DNA of 64,000 nucleotides from Bog-473 sp963840435. Its GTDB lineage: Bacteria; Actinomycetota; Acidimicrobiia; Acidimicrobiales; RAAP-2. The stretch covers positions 1 through 64,000 of the forward strand of contig CAWIYY010000017.1 of NCBI GenBank assembly GCA_963840435.1, in the 5' to 3' direction. Below the pieces are notes generated by a model, which was not told the origin of the DNA, searched no databases, and was given only the letters and a program-made list of their open reading frames with translations. This document shows, in pieces, positions 9,078 to 18,164 of this stretch (its first letter is position 1; each line of letters opens with the position of its first letter). The position numbers and the translations under genes were made by a program.

Positions 9078-9986
9078 ATGCCCGAGGCACCGCCCCAAGA
9101 GGAAATGCTGCTCACACACTTCATCGTGTCGGACGATGTCGAACGCTCTCGGCGCTTCTATACCGAAGTCCTCGGGGGCCGGGTCGCCTTCTCCAGGCCC
9201 GGGGGGCCGACCAACGTCGCACTGTCCAATAGTTGGATTGTCATCAACGCCGGCGGAGGCCCGACCGACGACAAGCCGGATGTCACCCTGGAGACGCCCG
9301 GCGACCCAAGTCGGGTGAGCAGCTTCGTGAACATTCGGGTCAAAGACATGGAGACGGTGTACTCCGAATGGAGCGCGCGGGGTGCTCAGTTCCTGACGGC
9401 CCCGAAGCAGCACCAGTACGAAATCCGTTGTTATATCCGTGATCCCGATGGTCACCTGATCGAAGTGGGCCAGACCACCGACCCACACGGGGACTGGGTG
9501 CCCGAGCACTGGCCATCGAGTATGCCTGCCGACGAGCTCCCACCGGCCCCAGAGGGAATCGTGCTGGCCCACTTCATCGTGTCGGACGATGTCGAGCGTT
9601 CTCACCGCTTCTACACTGACGTGCTCGGGGGCAGGGAGGCGTTCTCCGGACCTGGAGGGCTCACGTATGTCCAACTGTCGAACAGTTGGATCATCATCAA
9701 CGTCGGCGGAGGGCCGACCGACGACAAGCCGGAGGTCACCCTTGAGACGCCCGCCGATCCCAACCGGGTCAGCAGTTTCCTCAACATACGAGTGACGGAC
9801 ATGTATGCCGTGTACACCGAATGGAGCGCGCGCGGTGCGGATTTCCTGACGCCACCGAAGCAGCACCAGTACGAAATCCGTTGTTATATCCGCGATCCCG
9901 ATGGTCATCTGATCGAAGTGGGACAAACGACGGACCCGGGAGGAGATTGGTTCCCCGATCAATGGTCATCGAGCAAGTCGGAGTGA
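9078..9986 (+). CDS. Tandem VOC (glyoxalase/bleomycin-resistance fold) protein
   Basis: 302 aa made of two nearly identical VOC domains, residues about 14-145 and 165-296. Each has HFIVSDDVERSxRFYT, a central GGGPTDDKPxVTLETP and the C-terminal IRDPDGHLIEVGQTTDP. The two metal-site candidates per domain (the His in HFIV and the Glu in LIEVGQ) are intact in both halves. VOC proteins include dioxygenases, isomerases and drug-binding resistance proteins, and the substrate cannot be told. The strong similarity of the halves indicates a recent in-frame duplication. The F420-type reductase gene follows 28 bases later. Confidence 0.85.
   Translation: MPEAPPQEEMLLTHFIVSDDVERSRRFYTEVLGGRVAFSRPGGPTNVALSNSWIVINAGGGPTDDKPDVTLETPGDPSRVSSFVNIRVKDMETVYSEWSARGAQFLTAPKQHQYEIRCYIRDPDGHLIEVGQTTDPHGDWVPEHWPSSMPADELPPAPEGIVLAHFIVSDDVERSHRFYTDVLGGREAFSGPGGLTYVQLSNSWIIINVGGGPTDDKPEVTLETPADPNRVSSFLNIRVTDMYAVYTEWSARGADFLTPPKQHQYEIRCYIRDPDGHLIEVGQTTDPGGDWFPDQWSSSKSE
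9117..9953 (+). repeat. Intragenic direct duplication within the tandem VOC gene
   Basis: The stretch starting at 9117 (CACTTCATCGTGTCGGACGA) recurs at 9570, a displacement of 453 bases (151 codons). Long identical runs such as the one encoding PKQHQYEIRCYIRDPDGH persist at the DNA level, which points to a recent duplication rather than protein-level convergence. Confidence 0.85.
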
Positions 9987-10014
9987 GCATCGTGACGGAG
10001 CGGAGGTCTCCATC

Positions 10015-10650
10015 ATGACCACGGCGATCATCGGCACCGGAGGCATCGGATCGGCCATCGCGCGTCAGCTTGCTGCCGGCGGCGAGGCTCTTCAGCTCTC
10101 GAGCGCCGACAAGGAGTCGGCGGAAAAGCTGGCCCTGGCAATCGGTGGAGCGGCGGTCGTCGCGCTCGACAATCGGAGCGCTTTGCAGGGAGCCGATGCG
10201 GTCGTCCTTGCGTTACGGTTTTCCGTGTTGAAAGACGTCATCGACGAGATCGTCGACGCCCTGGGTGACACATGTCTCGTCGTTCCCAGCAATCCGGTCG
10301 GACTCGACGCACAAGGCAAGGTCGTGCGACTCCTACCGGAAGGACAGTCATCGGGCCAAACTGTTGCTGGGTGGTTGCCGACTGGGACACGCTTTGCCAT
10401 TGCGTTCGGCACCATGTCGGCCGATCTCTTCGAGTCCTCGAGCCACCGGTCGCCCGAGCCCGCGGTCCTGTTCTACGTGTCCGAGGACGAGCATGGGAGC
10501 GACGAGGTCGAGCACCTGATCCGAACGGCAGGCTTTGAGCCGATGAGGATCGGCGGGGTCGATCAGTCGAGCCGACTCGAGGTTGGAGGCGATCTTCACG
10601 ATCTTGTGGTTGGCTCCGCAGAGGCGCGGTCCCTCGTCGTGGGAACCTGA
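10015..10650 (+). CDS. NADP/F420-type oxidoreductase (Rossmann, NADPH-dependent F420 reductase-like)
   Basis: 211 aa. The N-terminal dinucleotide-binding loop is IIGTGGIGSAIARQLAAGG, followed by LSSADKESAEKLA, a segment that typically chooses NADPH. The middle block ALQGADAVVLALRFSVLKDVI and VVPSNPVGLDAQGK fit the F420-dependent NADP reductase-like family. It could transfer hydride between NADPH and F420 or act on another oxidised cofactor. It is likely the last gene of the run that starts at 8827. Family is sure, specificity is not. Confidence 0.75.
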   Translation: MTTAIIGTGGIGSAIARQLAAGGEALQLSSADKESAEKLALAIGGAAVVALDNRSALQGADAVVLALRFSVLKDVIDEIVDALGDTCLVVPSNPVGLDAQGKVVRLLPEGQSSGQTVAGWLPTGTRFAIAFGTMSADLFESSSHRSPEPAVLFYVSEDEHGSDEVEHLIRTAGFEPMRIGGVDQSSRLEVGGDLHDLVVGSAEARSLVVGT

Positions 10651-10832
10651 TTGCGTTTCTGACGTGGCCGGGACCAGCGAACGAGACCGAATCAGCAGTG
10701 AAGTCGTGAACGGCCGCCTTCCTCATCCACGTCTTGACCTGACCTACTGCTTGGAAGCGGGCGTCGGTCCTTCTGCGTTCTCAAAGATCCGTCTCGACCG
10801 CAATCCCTGACGGTCCCCGTACTCCCTGCGGC

Positions 10833-12494
10833 TTAGAAGCGCTCCCGTCGCACCGTGGCCCGCCTGCCTCGGATCTTGGTGTCGCGTAGCGACTTGATCA
10901 CCTCGTCAGCGGCGTCCTCTGGCACCTCAACGAGGGAGAAGCGCCCCGAGATTTCGATGGATCCAATGTTGCGACCGCTGAGCCTTGTCTCGCCCGTTAT
11001 CGCCCCGACCAGGTCCTGAGGCCGCAACCCCGCCTCCCGCCCCAGGCTGATGTAGAGCCGGGTCGTCCCAGCCCCAGCGGTGCGCTGGCTTCGGTTGGTT
11101 CGGCCATTGCGGGCCCGCTCCTTGGGTGGCACCGAGACGACCACGTCGGGGATGTCCTCTCCATCTTCTGGACCTCCAACTGCGGCATGAGCGAGATTGA
11201 CGGCGGCGAGCGCCACCTCCATCACGTCGAACTCCTCGGCCAGCGACTCGACGACCACTCGAAAGCCGTCCAGGTCGTCTCCGAGGAGGCTTTCGCGCAG
11301 TGCGGCGCGGGTGAGGTCGAGACGTCGCTCACGAAGGTCCGCCACAGTGGGGATCTTTTCGACCGTGATCTTGTGTTTGGTGGCCCGCTCAATTGTCTTG
11401 AGCATCCTGTGCTCGCGCGGTTCTGCCAGCGTGATGGCGACGCCTTCTCGACCGGCACGGCCCACCCGCCCAATCCGGTGGACGTAGGTGTCCACAGAGG
11501 AGGGCACGTCGTAGTTGATGACATGGGAGAGCTGTTCTATGTCGAGACCACGTGCGGCTACGTCGGTGGCGATGAGGAGGTCGGCAGTCCCGCCCCGCAG
11601 GCGACCCATCACCCGGTCCCGCTGCTCCTGGCTCATCCCGCCGTGCAGAGCTTCAGAGCGGTAGCCACGGCCGTTGAGTGTCTCGGTGAGGCCGTCGACC
11701 GCCTCTCGAGTTCGACAGAACACGAGTGCTGCCGTCGGCGACTCGACGTCGAGGATCCGCCCGAGGGCGGCCGCCTTGTGTGCTCGTTGGACGACGTAGG
11801 CGGAGTGCCGCACCCGGGGCGACTCATCGCTGTTGCGTACCTCGTCGATGATGCGGATGTGGGCTGGGTCGCGGAGGTGTTTACGCGCGATGGCATCGAT
11901 GCGGCTGGGGAGCGTGGCCGAAAAGAGCACCGTCTGGCGGCCTGGTGGCGTCTCGGCGAAGATCGCCTCGAGATCCTCGGCAAAGCCCATGTCCAACATC
12001 TCATCGGCTTCGTCGAGGACCATCACTTGGAGCGATGCAAGGTGCAGCGTTCGCCGCCGCAGGTGATCAAGAGCACGGCCGGGTGTGGCCACGATCACGT
12101 CGACGCCCGCCTCGAGGGACCGTAACTGGCGGCCGATGGGCTGGCCGCCGTAGATCGGGACGACTCGAACTCCGAGCTGGCGGCCGTAGTGGTGAAGCGC
12201 CTCGGAGACCTGCATGGCGAGCTCACGGGTTGGCACGAGGATCAATGCCACGGGTTCTCGGCCTCGTTCGTCGGCGGCAAGCTGTTGCAGGATCGGGAGG
12301 GCGAAGGCTGCCGTCTTTCCAGTTCCGGTGGCGGCTTGTCCGAGCAGGTCGTGCCCCTGGAGGAGGACCGGGATGGCTGCCGCCTGAATCGGGGTCGGTT
12401 CCTCGTAGCCTAATGTGACGAGCGTGTCGAGCAGCTCGCGGCGCAGGCCCAGCTCGGCGAAGGTGATCGGGTTTTCCGTGGTCGGCTCGGCCAC
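10833..12494 (-). CDS. DEAD-box ATP-dependent RNA helicase with DbpA-type RNA-binding tail
   Basis: 553 aa with the full motif set: Q motif (EEPTPIQAAAIP), Walker A ATGTGKTAAF, PTRELAMQ, TPGRALDHL, DEADEMLDMG, SATLPSR, ATDVAARGLDI and HRIGRVGRAGREG. The final 75 residues (RLYISLGREAGLRPQDLVGA onward) form the DbpA/CsdA-like RRM domain that docks structured RNA. The family unwinds RNA in ribosome assembly, cold adaptation or mRNA decay in the cytoplasm. It is monocistronic as far as can be seen. The upstream region to 12715 has no other gene. Confidence 0.95.
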   Translation of the reverse strand: MAEPTTENPITFAELGLRRELLDTLVTLGYEEPTPIQAAAIPVLLQGHDLLGQAATGTGKTAAFALPILQQLAADERGREPVALILVPTRELAMQVSEALHHYGRQLGVRVVPIYGGQPIGRQLRSLEAGVDVIVATPGRALDHLRRRTLHLASLQVMVLDEADEMLDMGFAEDLEAIFAETPPGRQTVLFSATLPSRIDAIARKHLRDPAHIRIIDEVRNSDESPRVRHSAYVVQRAHKAAALGRILDVESPTAALVFCRTREAVDGLTETLNGRGYRSEALHGGMSQEQRDRVMGRLRGGTADLLIATDVAARGLDIEQLSHVINYDVPSSVDTYVHRIGRVGRAGREGVAITLAEPREHRMLKTIERATKHKITVEKIPTVADLRERRLDLTRAALRESLLGDDLDGFRVVVESLAEEFDVMEVALAAVNLAHAAVGGPEDGEDIPDVVVSVPPKERARNGRTNRSQRTAGAGTTRLYISLGREAGLRPQDLVGAITGETRLSGRNIGSIEISGRFSLVEVPEDAADEVIKSLRDTKIRGRRATVRRERF

Positions 12495-12714
12495 CGCGGT
12501 CCTTGCTCTGAGCGGGGAGGTGCGGGATGCACCAATTTGAACGCCACTCTACGGCACGCCTGGCTGCGTCGAGGACGAAAGACCAAAGACGGGGGTGTGC
12601 TCCAACACTTCAGGCGGATGCTCCGAATTGGTCAGTCTGATCAGTCCATCTCGCCCAATTGGCCAGAGCCAATTTGGGGGCAGATTTGTGGGGTGCTCTC
12701 TTGGGACTCGGGAA

Positions 12715-13089
12715 TCACCAATCGAGGAGACATCCGGCGGCGGCCGCTCCGAACGCTGCGGCGGGAACTGACAGGATAATCGGGTCGCCTGAAATGCGAT
12801 GGAAACCGACCGCAGCGGCGTAGAAACCGACCATACCCGCAGACGCGGCTGCACCGATCCGGGGCTTCCGCAGGCCTACCAGGAGTCCCGCGGCCAAGGT
12901 GATCTTGATCACTGGAAGAGCGGGTCGGACCCACGGCGGAACGCCGAGGCGATTGAGTCGGGCCCGAGTCGCCGACGGCGTGGTCGCGCTGGCGATGACT
13001 TCGGTGAGTTGCAGCCCAGCCATCGCTCGCACGAGATGAGGTCGGAATCGTGTCAACGCGGTGACCGGGGTGTGCGCGGGTCCCTCCAC
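12715..13089 (-). CDS. DoxX-like small membrane protein
   Basis: 124 aa with three or four hydrophobic segments, for example residues 55-70 (VRPALPVIKITLAAGLLVGL) and two near the C terminus. The layout matches DoxX-like proteins, whose roles are poorly defined (quinone- or thiol-linked redox in some). Its start overlaps the 3' end of the GNAT gene by 37 bases, which implies co-transcription and coupling. Confidence 0.6.
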   Translation of the reverse strand: MEGPAHTPVTALTRFRPHLVRAMAGLQLTEVIASATTPSATRARLNRLGVPPWVRPALPVIKITLAAGLLVGLRKPRIGAAASAGMVGFYAAAVGFHRISGDPIILSVPAAAFGAAAAGCLLDW

Positions 13090-13694
13090 ATGAAGCGGGT
13101 ATCGACTCCGACGATCTCTTCTCGACCCGTGACGGTGAATCCGGCCTTCTCATAGAAGATGACGTTGCGGTCGACGTCGGTCTCCAGGAACGCTGCTGCC
13201 TCGTGGTCGTCGACTTCGGCGAGGAAGCTCTCCAATAGGGCTTTCCCGATACCACGACCCTGAAGTTCGGGTCGTACGCCGAGCGGTCCGATATGCCAAT
13301 GGGGTTTCGGGGGATCGGCGGCCTCCCGTTTGCCCATCATTGTGAACGCCCTTGGGAGCGCGCTCCTCATAATACGAATCATCGAAGGAGCCGTCCTTAC
13401 CTTCTCGACCATGCTCAGCTGACAATGCGGCCACTCCGCCGCATTCAAGGCGCCGATGATCCTGCCCGCGCTCACCGCGACGAGCGCGTGGCTCCAGGGC
13501 CGTCCGAATTTGGCGATGCGTACGGCGTCCTGCATGGTCTGGCGAGCCCGCTCCCGGTCGCCTCTCACGTTGGCCAGGGTGCTCGGGTTCTCAGCGAAGG
13601 CGAGCCCGATCACGTCGCTCACCGCGTCCATGTCCTGTATAGCCATCGGTCGGATCTCGACGTCGGCGCCTGTGCTGGGTCCTGATCGGCTCAT
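13053..13694 (-). CDS. GNAT-family N-acetyltransferase
   Basis: 213 aa. The acetyl-CoA pyrophosphate-binding motif A is clear: GVRPELQGRGIGKALLESF near residue 142, with FLETDVDRNVIFYEKAGF after it as motif B. The N-terminal part (EIRPMAIQDMDAVSDVIGLA) is the usual first strand and helix. The substrate is not predictable. It overlaps the downstream DoxX-like gene and lies 36 bases downstream of a membrane-protein gene, so a four-gene unit with the TetR gene at 14473 is likely. Confidence 0.85.
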   Translation of the reverse strand: MSRSGPSTGADVEIRPMAIQDMDAVSDVIGLAFAENPSTLANVRGDRERARQTMQDAVRIAKFGRPWSHALVAVSAGRIIGALNAAEWPHCQLSMVEKVRTAPSMIRIMRSALPRAFTMMGKREAADPPKPHWHIGPLGVRPELQGRGIGKALLESFLAEVDDHEAAAFLETDVDRNVIFYEKAGFTVTGREEIVGVDTRFMWRDPRTPRSPR

Positions 13695-13730
13695 CGGGCA
13701 TCGATCTCTGCTGGCAATGACTCGTGAGAT

Positions 13731-14483
13731 TCATGCGGCCGCTGGAGCATCTAACTTGGTCACCGCCACGACAGGCCGTTCAAGACGGGGGCGCCGTTCG
13801 GTCCCTTTCAGGAGACCGACGCCGATCCAGAAGGCCCAGACGGGCGCCAGGACGAGATAGACGATCAGCCCGATGGAGCTGACGGCTTCGACGTTGATGG
13901 CCGTGCCGAAGGAGTCCAGCAAACAGGCCGCCCCGAGCACGAGGCTGGCGTTGCCCAGCGGACGCCGATCTGCTCGCAGGACCAGGCCGAGCCCGAGCCA
14001 CCCGATTCCGGCCAGGAACTCTTCGAGCAGATTCCACAGCCCCCGGTAGATCCCGTCGGAGTAGCCGGTGAACACCGCCTCCAGGCTCACGCGGTGCGAC
14101 GGGGATGCCGTTGCATACTCCCGAATCAAGGTCGGCAGCGCGGTTGCAAGTTCAGCTCCGCCCACGGCACCGATGAAGCAGTAGGCCAACAGGCACAGGG
14201 CGAACAGGTCGACCCAATTTGGGCTCCGGTCACGAAGGGAACTTCGCAAGAGCAAGATCAGCGGCACGATCGGCAGGTAGTAGCCGAGTATGTCGAGGAT
14301 CATGCTCCAGCGCCAAAGCGGTGCTGCCCCCTCCCCGGCATGAAGGAGAACGAGGGGGTCGGTCATGCCGTTGAGGTTGAAGTGGACCGTGGCCAACATG
14401 GCGATCAGGTTCGCGGCCGCCAGCGGTAGTGAGACAACGGCAGCAATCGCCGCCACGCGCTGAAACGACCATTCATCGATCAT
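13731..14483 (-). CDS. Multi-pass membrane protein of unknown function
   Basis: 250 aa from ATG 14483, which overlaps the TetR stop by 11 bases. About six to seven hydrophobic helices alternate with short charged loops. The conserved-looking block FSNG-like region TATVHFN-type loop after helix 1 (LATVHFNLNGMTDPL) is followed by a lumenal segment and WRWSMILDILGYYLPIVPL. It resembles DUF4386-like integral membrane proteins in layout, as does the protein at 23836. Overlap with the TetR gene suggests that regulator controls it. Confidence 0.6.
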   Translation of the reverse strand: MIDEWSFQRVAAIAAVVSLPLAAANLIAMLATVHFNLNGMTDPLVLLHAGEGAAPLWRWSMILDILGYYLPIVPLILLLRSSLRDRSPNWVDLFALCLLAYCFIGAVGGAELATALPTLIREYATASPSHRVSLEAVFTGYSDGIYRGLWNLLEEFLAGIGWLGLGLVLRADRRPLGNASLVLGAACLLDSFGTAINVEAVSSIGLIVYLVLAPVWAFWIGVGLLKGTERRPRLERPVVAVTKLDAPAAA

Positions 14484-15156
14484 CGAACGACTCCGCCGCA
14501 GGTTCAGCACCCTCGATCAGAGCGGAAGCTGTTTCGACGAGCCAACGCTCATAGTCCTCCACCTGCCAGCCCCGTTCGATGGTGAGCTTGGTGAAAACCT
14601 CCGGGCTGGCCAGCGCCCACATCGAGTCGACCAGCGTTTCGGATGCCTTGGATCCCGTTATGAGCTGGAGGCCGGCCGCGATCACGGCCCGTCGGTCCGA
14701 CTCGTATGTGTGCAATCGGGTGCTGACAGCCGCGTCGCTGGCCGATGCCTCTCGCAGCGATCCCATCAGCGGAACGGCCCGCTCAAGGGCTCGGGTGATG
14801 ATCCGAGCAGCTCGTGCGAGCCGCTCGGAGCGTTCGCCCACACCGAGTTCAGCAAACTCGGGCCGCCCGACCAACGGCTCCTCGCCGTCGCCGCCGAGGA
14901 TGGCAACATCGATGGCGGCGATCAGTAGTCCTGATTTCGATCCGAATGCCGAATACACAGTCTCGACGGCGGTCCCCGCCTCCGCGGCAATCGCGGCCAG
15001 CGTGGTGCCGGCCCAACCCCGTTCGGTGAACAAACGCGACGCCGCACCGAGAACCGTCTTCCGGGTCTCGGCCGCCTGCCGGGCCCGCAGAGGGGAGTGG
15101 TAGGTGGGCTGGCGCTGTCGACTGCTCGCGTTGGCCACGGAAGACGAGACTAGCAT
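14473..15156 (-). CDS. TetR-family transcriptional regulator
   Basis: 227 aa from ATG 15156 (GTG 15138 is an alternative; the open frame extends further but without a convincing start). The HTH region is RKTVLGAASRLFTERGWAGT then LAAIAAEAGTAVETVYSAFG followed by SKSGLL, typical of TetR. The C-terminal ligand-binding half is unlike others in the window. It is the first gene of the block 15156-12715 (TetR, membrane protein, GNAT, DoxX), which it probably regulates. Confidence 0.85.
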   Translation of the reverse strand: MLVSSSVANASSRQRQPTYHSPLRARQAAETRKTVLGAASRLFTERGWAGTTLAAIAAEAGTAVETVYSAFGSKSGLLIAAIDVAILGGDGEEPLVGRPEFAELGVGERSERLARAARIITRALERAVPLMGSLREASASDAAVSTRLHTYESDRRAVIAAGLQLITGSKASETLVDSMWALASPEVFTKLTIERGWQVEDYERWLVETASALIEGAEPAAESFDDR

Positions 15157-15494
15157 CAAGATAAGTTCAATACAACTAGGTTCCGGTGAAAAGAACGTCG
15201 CCTCGGCTCGCCACGGAGCCGGCCCTGAACGGTGTCGAATATCGGCCACCCGATCTCGGTCCTCCAGCCCAGGTCGTCGTGGGTGTCGTGCGGCCGACCA
15301 GGTAGTCCTCGCGGACGGGAGCCTCGATGGCGAGCGTGTGCTCGCTTCCATAGGTCGCAAGCGTGCCGTTGGAGCGGTCCACGTGGGCGTCTGAGGAAGG
15401 TGCCTGTTGACCAGCCCTAAGGGCGGCGCCCTACAGGACTCCACACTGCTGGTTGCCCGCTCTCGTTCAGAGGGAGTAGGTGCCCGACCAGCGG
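15157..15494. other. Intergenic region between two - strand TetR genes
   Basis: 338 bases that should contain the promoter of the 14473-15156 regulator. Short open frames on both strands lack start context. I see no feature I can support. Confidence 0.35.
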
Positions 15495-16100
15495 TTACGG
15501 GCGGCGAGCTCGCACCGCTTGCCAGGCGGCATCAGCGAGGGCGTCGCCGGCGCCGGCGAGGTCGGCGGCGCTCGTCGGGTGCGCCATCCACAGCCGGGCG
15601 TACTCGAGCGTCGCGCCCATCCAGAGTGCCTGGAACATCCGCGGTGACAGCGACCTGATCCGGCCCGCACGAACGTGCCCGGCAAGCCAGTCGGACGCGA
15701 TGCGGTACAGCTCCTCGTTCAGCACAGCTACCGCCGGCTCGCCCCGGTCGATCACCTCGAGCTCTCGCCAGTTGAAGACGTAACGAGCTCGATCGCGGTT
15801 GGCGGCGACCCACTTGAGGTGGGCGTGCACCGCTCCAGTGACGCCCACCTTGGCGGAGCGGCTGGCTTGCAGAGCGTCGAGGTAGCTTGCGTGGTGGTCG
15901 GCGAGCACCTCGACATAGAGCTGGGTGGCGAGCCCGTCTTTGCTGCCGAAGAAGTGGTAAATGCTCCCGACGCTCGCCCCGGACCGTTCGCGGATCGCGT
16001 CGATCGTGGTGGCCGAGACAGTGTTGGCCAGGAAGCATTCCAAGGCGGCCTCGAGGATCGCCTGGCGGCGGGGACGAGTTTCAGTGACGACAGCCGACAT
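15495..16100 (-). CDS. TetR-family transcriptional regulator (PhyH-linked)
   Basis: 201 aa. The HTH is RRQAILEAALECFLANTVSA then TTIDAIRERSGASVGSIYHF, followed by FGSKDGLA. The C-terminal half contains WMGATLEYARLWMAHPTS, common in TetR proteins that sense small hydrophobic ligands. It is divergent from the phytanoyl-CoA dioxygenase-like gene, with only 63 bases between the two starts and an inverted repeat there, so it very probably represses that gene and itself. Confidence 0.9.
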   Translation of the reverse strand: MSAVVTETRPRRQAILEAALECFLANTVSATTIDAIRERSGASVGSIYHFFGSKDGLATQLYVEVLADHHASYLDALQASRSAKVGVTGAVHAHLKWVAANRDRARYVFNWRELEVIDRGEPAVAVLNEELYRIASDWLAGHVRAGRIRSLSPRMFQALWMGATLEYARLWMAHPTSAADLAGAGDALADAAWQAVRARRP

Positions 16101-16131
16101 CGGCGCCGAGGCTACTCGGTCGGCAGCCTTG

Positions 16132-16163
16132 ACTAGAGGAATATTTTAGAGAAATGTTCTAGT
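16132..16163. promoter_or_regulatory. Probable TetR operator between divergent starts
   Basis: ACTAGA at 16132-16137 and TCTAGT at 16158-16163 form a perfect 6-bp inverted repeat with 20 bases between. Inside it, TAGAGGAATATT and TAGAGAAATGTT form a direct near-repeat. The right arm ends directly at the GTG of the PhyH-like gene, so a bound repressor would block its transcript start. Leaderless translation of that gene is likely because no ribosome site precedes the GTG. Confidence 0.55.
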
Positions 16164-16955
16164 GTGACTTCCCCGATAGAAGAACTGCAGGCGGAGGGTT
16201 TTGTCGTGCTGCACGAGGCAGTCGGGACGGATCTCGTGCGCCGGTTTCGAGAGGAGCTTGCGCCGTACCTTGCCACCGCGCCCTTCGGCCGCAACGACTT
16301 CGAGGGTTTCCGCAGCCAACGGCTGTACGCGTTGCTGACCAAATCCCAGGCGACGGCCGAGCTGGTGGCTCATCCTTCGGTGCTCGAGCTCGTCGATGCG
16401 GTCCTCGACGCACCGTGCCTACTGTCGGCGAACATAGCGATCAACGTCCACCCTGGGGAGACGGCGCAGTCGCTCCATCCCGACGACGGCTATTGCGGCA
16501 TCCCCCGCCCCCGCAGCCCGGTGGGCGTCTCGGCGGTCTGGGCGATCGACGAGTTCACTGCAGAGAACGGCGCGACGGAGGTGCTTCCCGGCAGCCATCT
16601 GTTCGGGAGTGAACCGATCGCTGCAACCGACCCACGGATTCGCACGGTCGAGATGTCGCCGGGCTCGGTCGTCGTCTTCCTTGGCACCACGCTGCATCGC
16701 GGTGGAGCGAACCGCAGTAACGGTGTCCGGCTCGGACTCACGCCGCAGTACTGCCAGCCGTGGATGCGGCAGATCGAGAACATGGCACTCGCCGTCCCGC
16801 CCGACGTCGTCGCTACGTTGCCCGAGCGGGTGCAGGAGCTTCTCGGCTACAGCATCATGGCGCCGTTCATCGGCTACGTCGACGGGCAGCACCCGCGTCG
16901 GATGCTCGAGCCGGGCGGTGGGCTCCGTCGGGAACCGATAGCACCCGGGTCGTAG
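16164..16955 (+). CDS. Phytanoyl-CoA dioxygenase (PhyH) family protein
   Basis: 263 aa from GTG 16164 with no visible ribosome site. It is a cupin-fold Fe(II)/2-oxoglutarate enzyme: the HxD pair is in SLHPDDGYCGIPRP near residue 108, the distal His in TLHRGGANRS near residue 173, and the intervening DEFTAENGATEVLPGSHLF is the family signature. It hydroxylates a small or CoA-bound substrate; many bacterial members work on secondary metabolites or phosphonates. Control by the divergent TetR is likely. Confidence 0.85.
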   Translation: MTSPIEELQAEGFVVLHEAVGTDLVRRFREELAPYLATAPFGRNDFEGFRSQRLYALLTKSQATAELVAHPSVLELVDAVLDAPCLLSANIAINVHPGETAQSLHPDDGYCGIPRPRSPVGVSAVWAIDEFTAENGATEVLPGSHLFGSEPIAATDPRIRTVEMSPGSVVVFLGTTLHRGGANRSNGVRLGLTPQYCQPWMRQIENMALAVPPDVVATLPERVQELLGYSIMAPFIGYVDGQHPRRMLEPGGGLRREPIAPGS

Positions 16956-17428
16956 CGTCGGTGTCGGCCGCAGGTCTGATTGACGAAATGCGTATCGTCG
17001 TGGCACTGGTCCCACTGTGTGGCGGAGAACGACTCTTTGACCGGCACCCCGACGATCTCCCGCGCTCCTCGAGTTCCCATCTGCGTTGCGGCTGCGGTGG
17101 CGTCGCCCACGCTGAATACCTCGCAGCGAGAAACCCAACTGACGTGCCGCCAATCGCCCGGTCGGGTCTGTAACCCGAACGTCACCGGGACCGATAGGGC
17201 GAGCTGTCTCTGCGGACGTCGACGTGGAAGCGACAGCCTTGAGGAGTGCTGCGACTGGGTAGCTACGGAGAGCACGACCCGTGACCAGCAAAGTGCCGGG
17301 ACGATGCTCGAGGGTACGTGATGGTGGTGAACCCAGCCACCGCGGATGACCGAGTCGTCTCGGTAAGGTCGGCGATGTCACTTGCAGATCGCAACCGGAT
17401 GTGTCGATCCGGAGAGGGAGGCAATGGG
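16956..17428. other. Intergenic region, 473 bases
   Basis: It lies between two + strand genes. Several short open frames occur on both strands, but none has both a ribosome site and a recognisable domain. The frame of the PPOX gene is open back to 17318, though its start is better placed at 17429. Confidence 0.35.
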
Positions 17429-17953
17429 ATGACAGCCGAAGGCGTGACAGCAGAGATCCATGGGTTCAGCGAGCCAGACTCGACGCCGACGCCTTGGGCG
17501 GCGGGACTTGAGGAGTTACTTACCGCGGACACCTTCTGGCTGACCACCGTACGTCCCGACGGGCGACCGCACGTCACGCCGCTGATCGCTGTTTGGCACG
17601 CGGAGGCGCTCTGGTTCGCCACCGGGCCAGAGGAGCGTAAGGCGAGGAACCTGGCCGAGAACACGTCATGTGTGCTGACGACCGGGCGGAGCGACCTTGG
17701 AGCGGGAGCGCTTGACGTCGTGCTCGAGGGCCAGGCCGAGCAGGTGACCGACGACGCCGAACTCCAACCGGTCGCCACCGCGTTCGCGGCCAAGTACCCG
17801 ACCGGTCCGTGGGATTTCGTTGTGCGCGACGGGGCGTTCAGCGACCGGGATGCCGGTGGGCGTGTGCTCGTGTTCCGGGTGCGCCCGGTCCGAGGCCTGG
17901 GTTTCCGCAAGGGCGATCGCTTCAGCCAGACGACCTGGCTGGGCTTCCGATGA
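17429..17953 (+). CDS. Pyridoxamine 5'-phosphate oxidase-family (split-barrel flavin) protein
   Basis: 174 aa from ATG 17429, preceded by GGAGAGGGAGG at 7 bases. It has the split-barrel fold marks FWLTTVRPDGRPHVTPLIAV and ALWFATGPEERKARNLAEN, which in relatives bind FMN or F420. The tail FRVRPVRGLGFRKGDRFSQT is typical of actinobacterial PPOX-like proteins. It probably reduces or oxidises a small molecule with F420 or FMN; the cofactor cannot be told from this. Confidence 0.8.
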   Translation: MTAEGVTAEIHGFSEPDSTPTPWAAGLEELLTADTFWLTTVRPDGRPHVTPLIAVWHAEALWFATGPEERKARNLAENTSCVLTTGRSDLGAGALDVVLEGQAEQVTDDAELQPVATAFAAKYPTGPWDFVVRDGAFSDRDAGGRVLVFRVRPVRGLGFRKGDRFSQTTWLGFR

Positions 17954-18164
17954 GCCCAGACGCCGAAGCGACCCCTGCCGCGGTATTCGGCGGCGTCCCC
18001 GACACCCAGGGCTGGATCTCGACGGCCCTCTGTCGTGCGAGCTGTCGTCCCGTCACATGGAGCGGGTCGTCGGTCTGGTCCAACGGTCGTGCAACACGAC
18101 TAGCTATGTCGGGGCGCTGTCGGCTTGGGTGCGCAGCGACGGCGGGTTGCCGTCAGATTGAACG

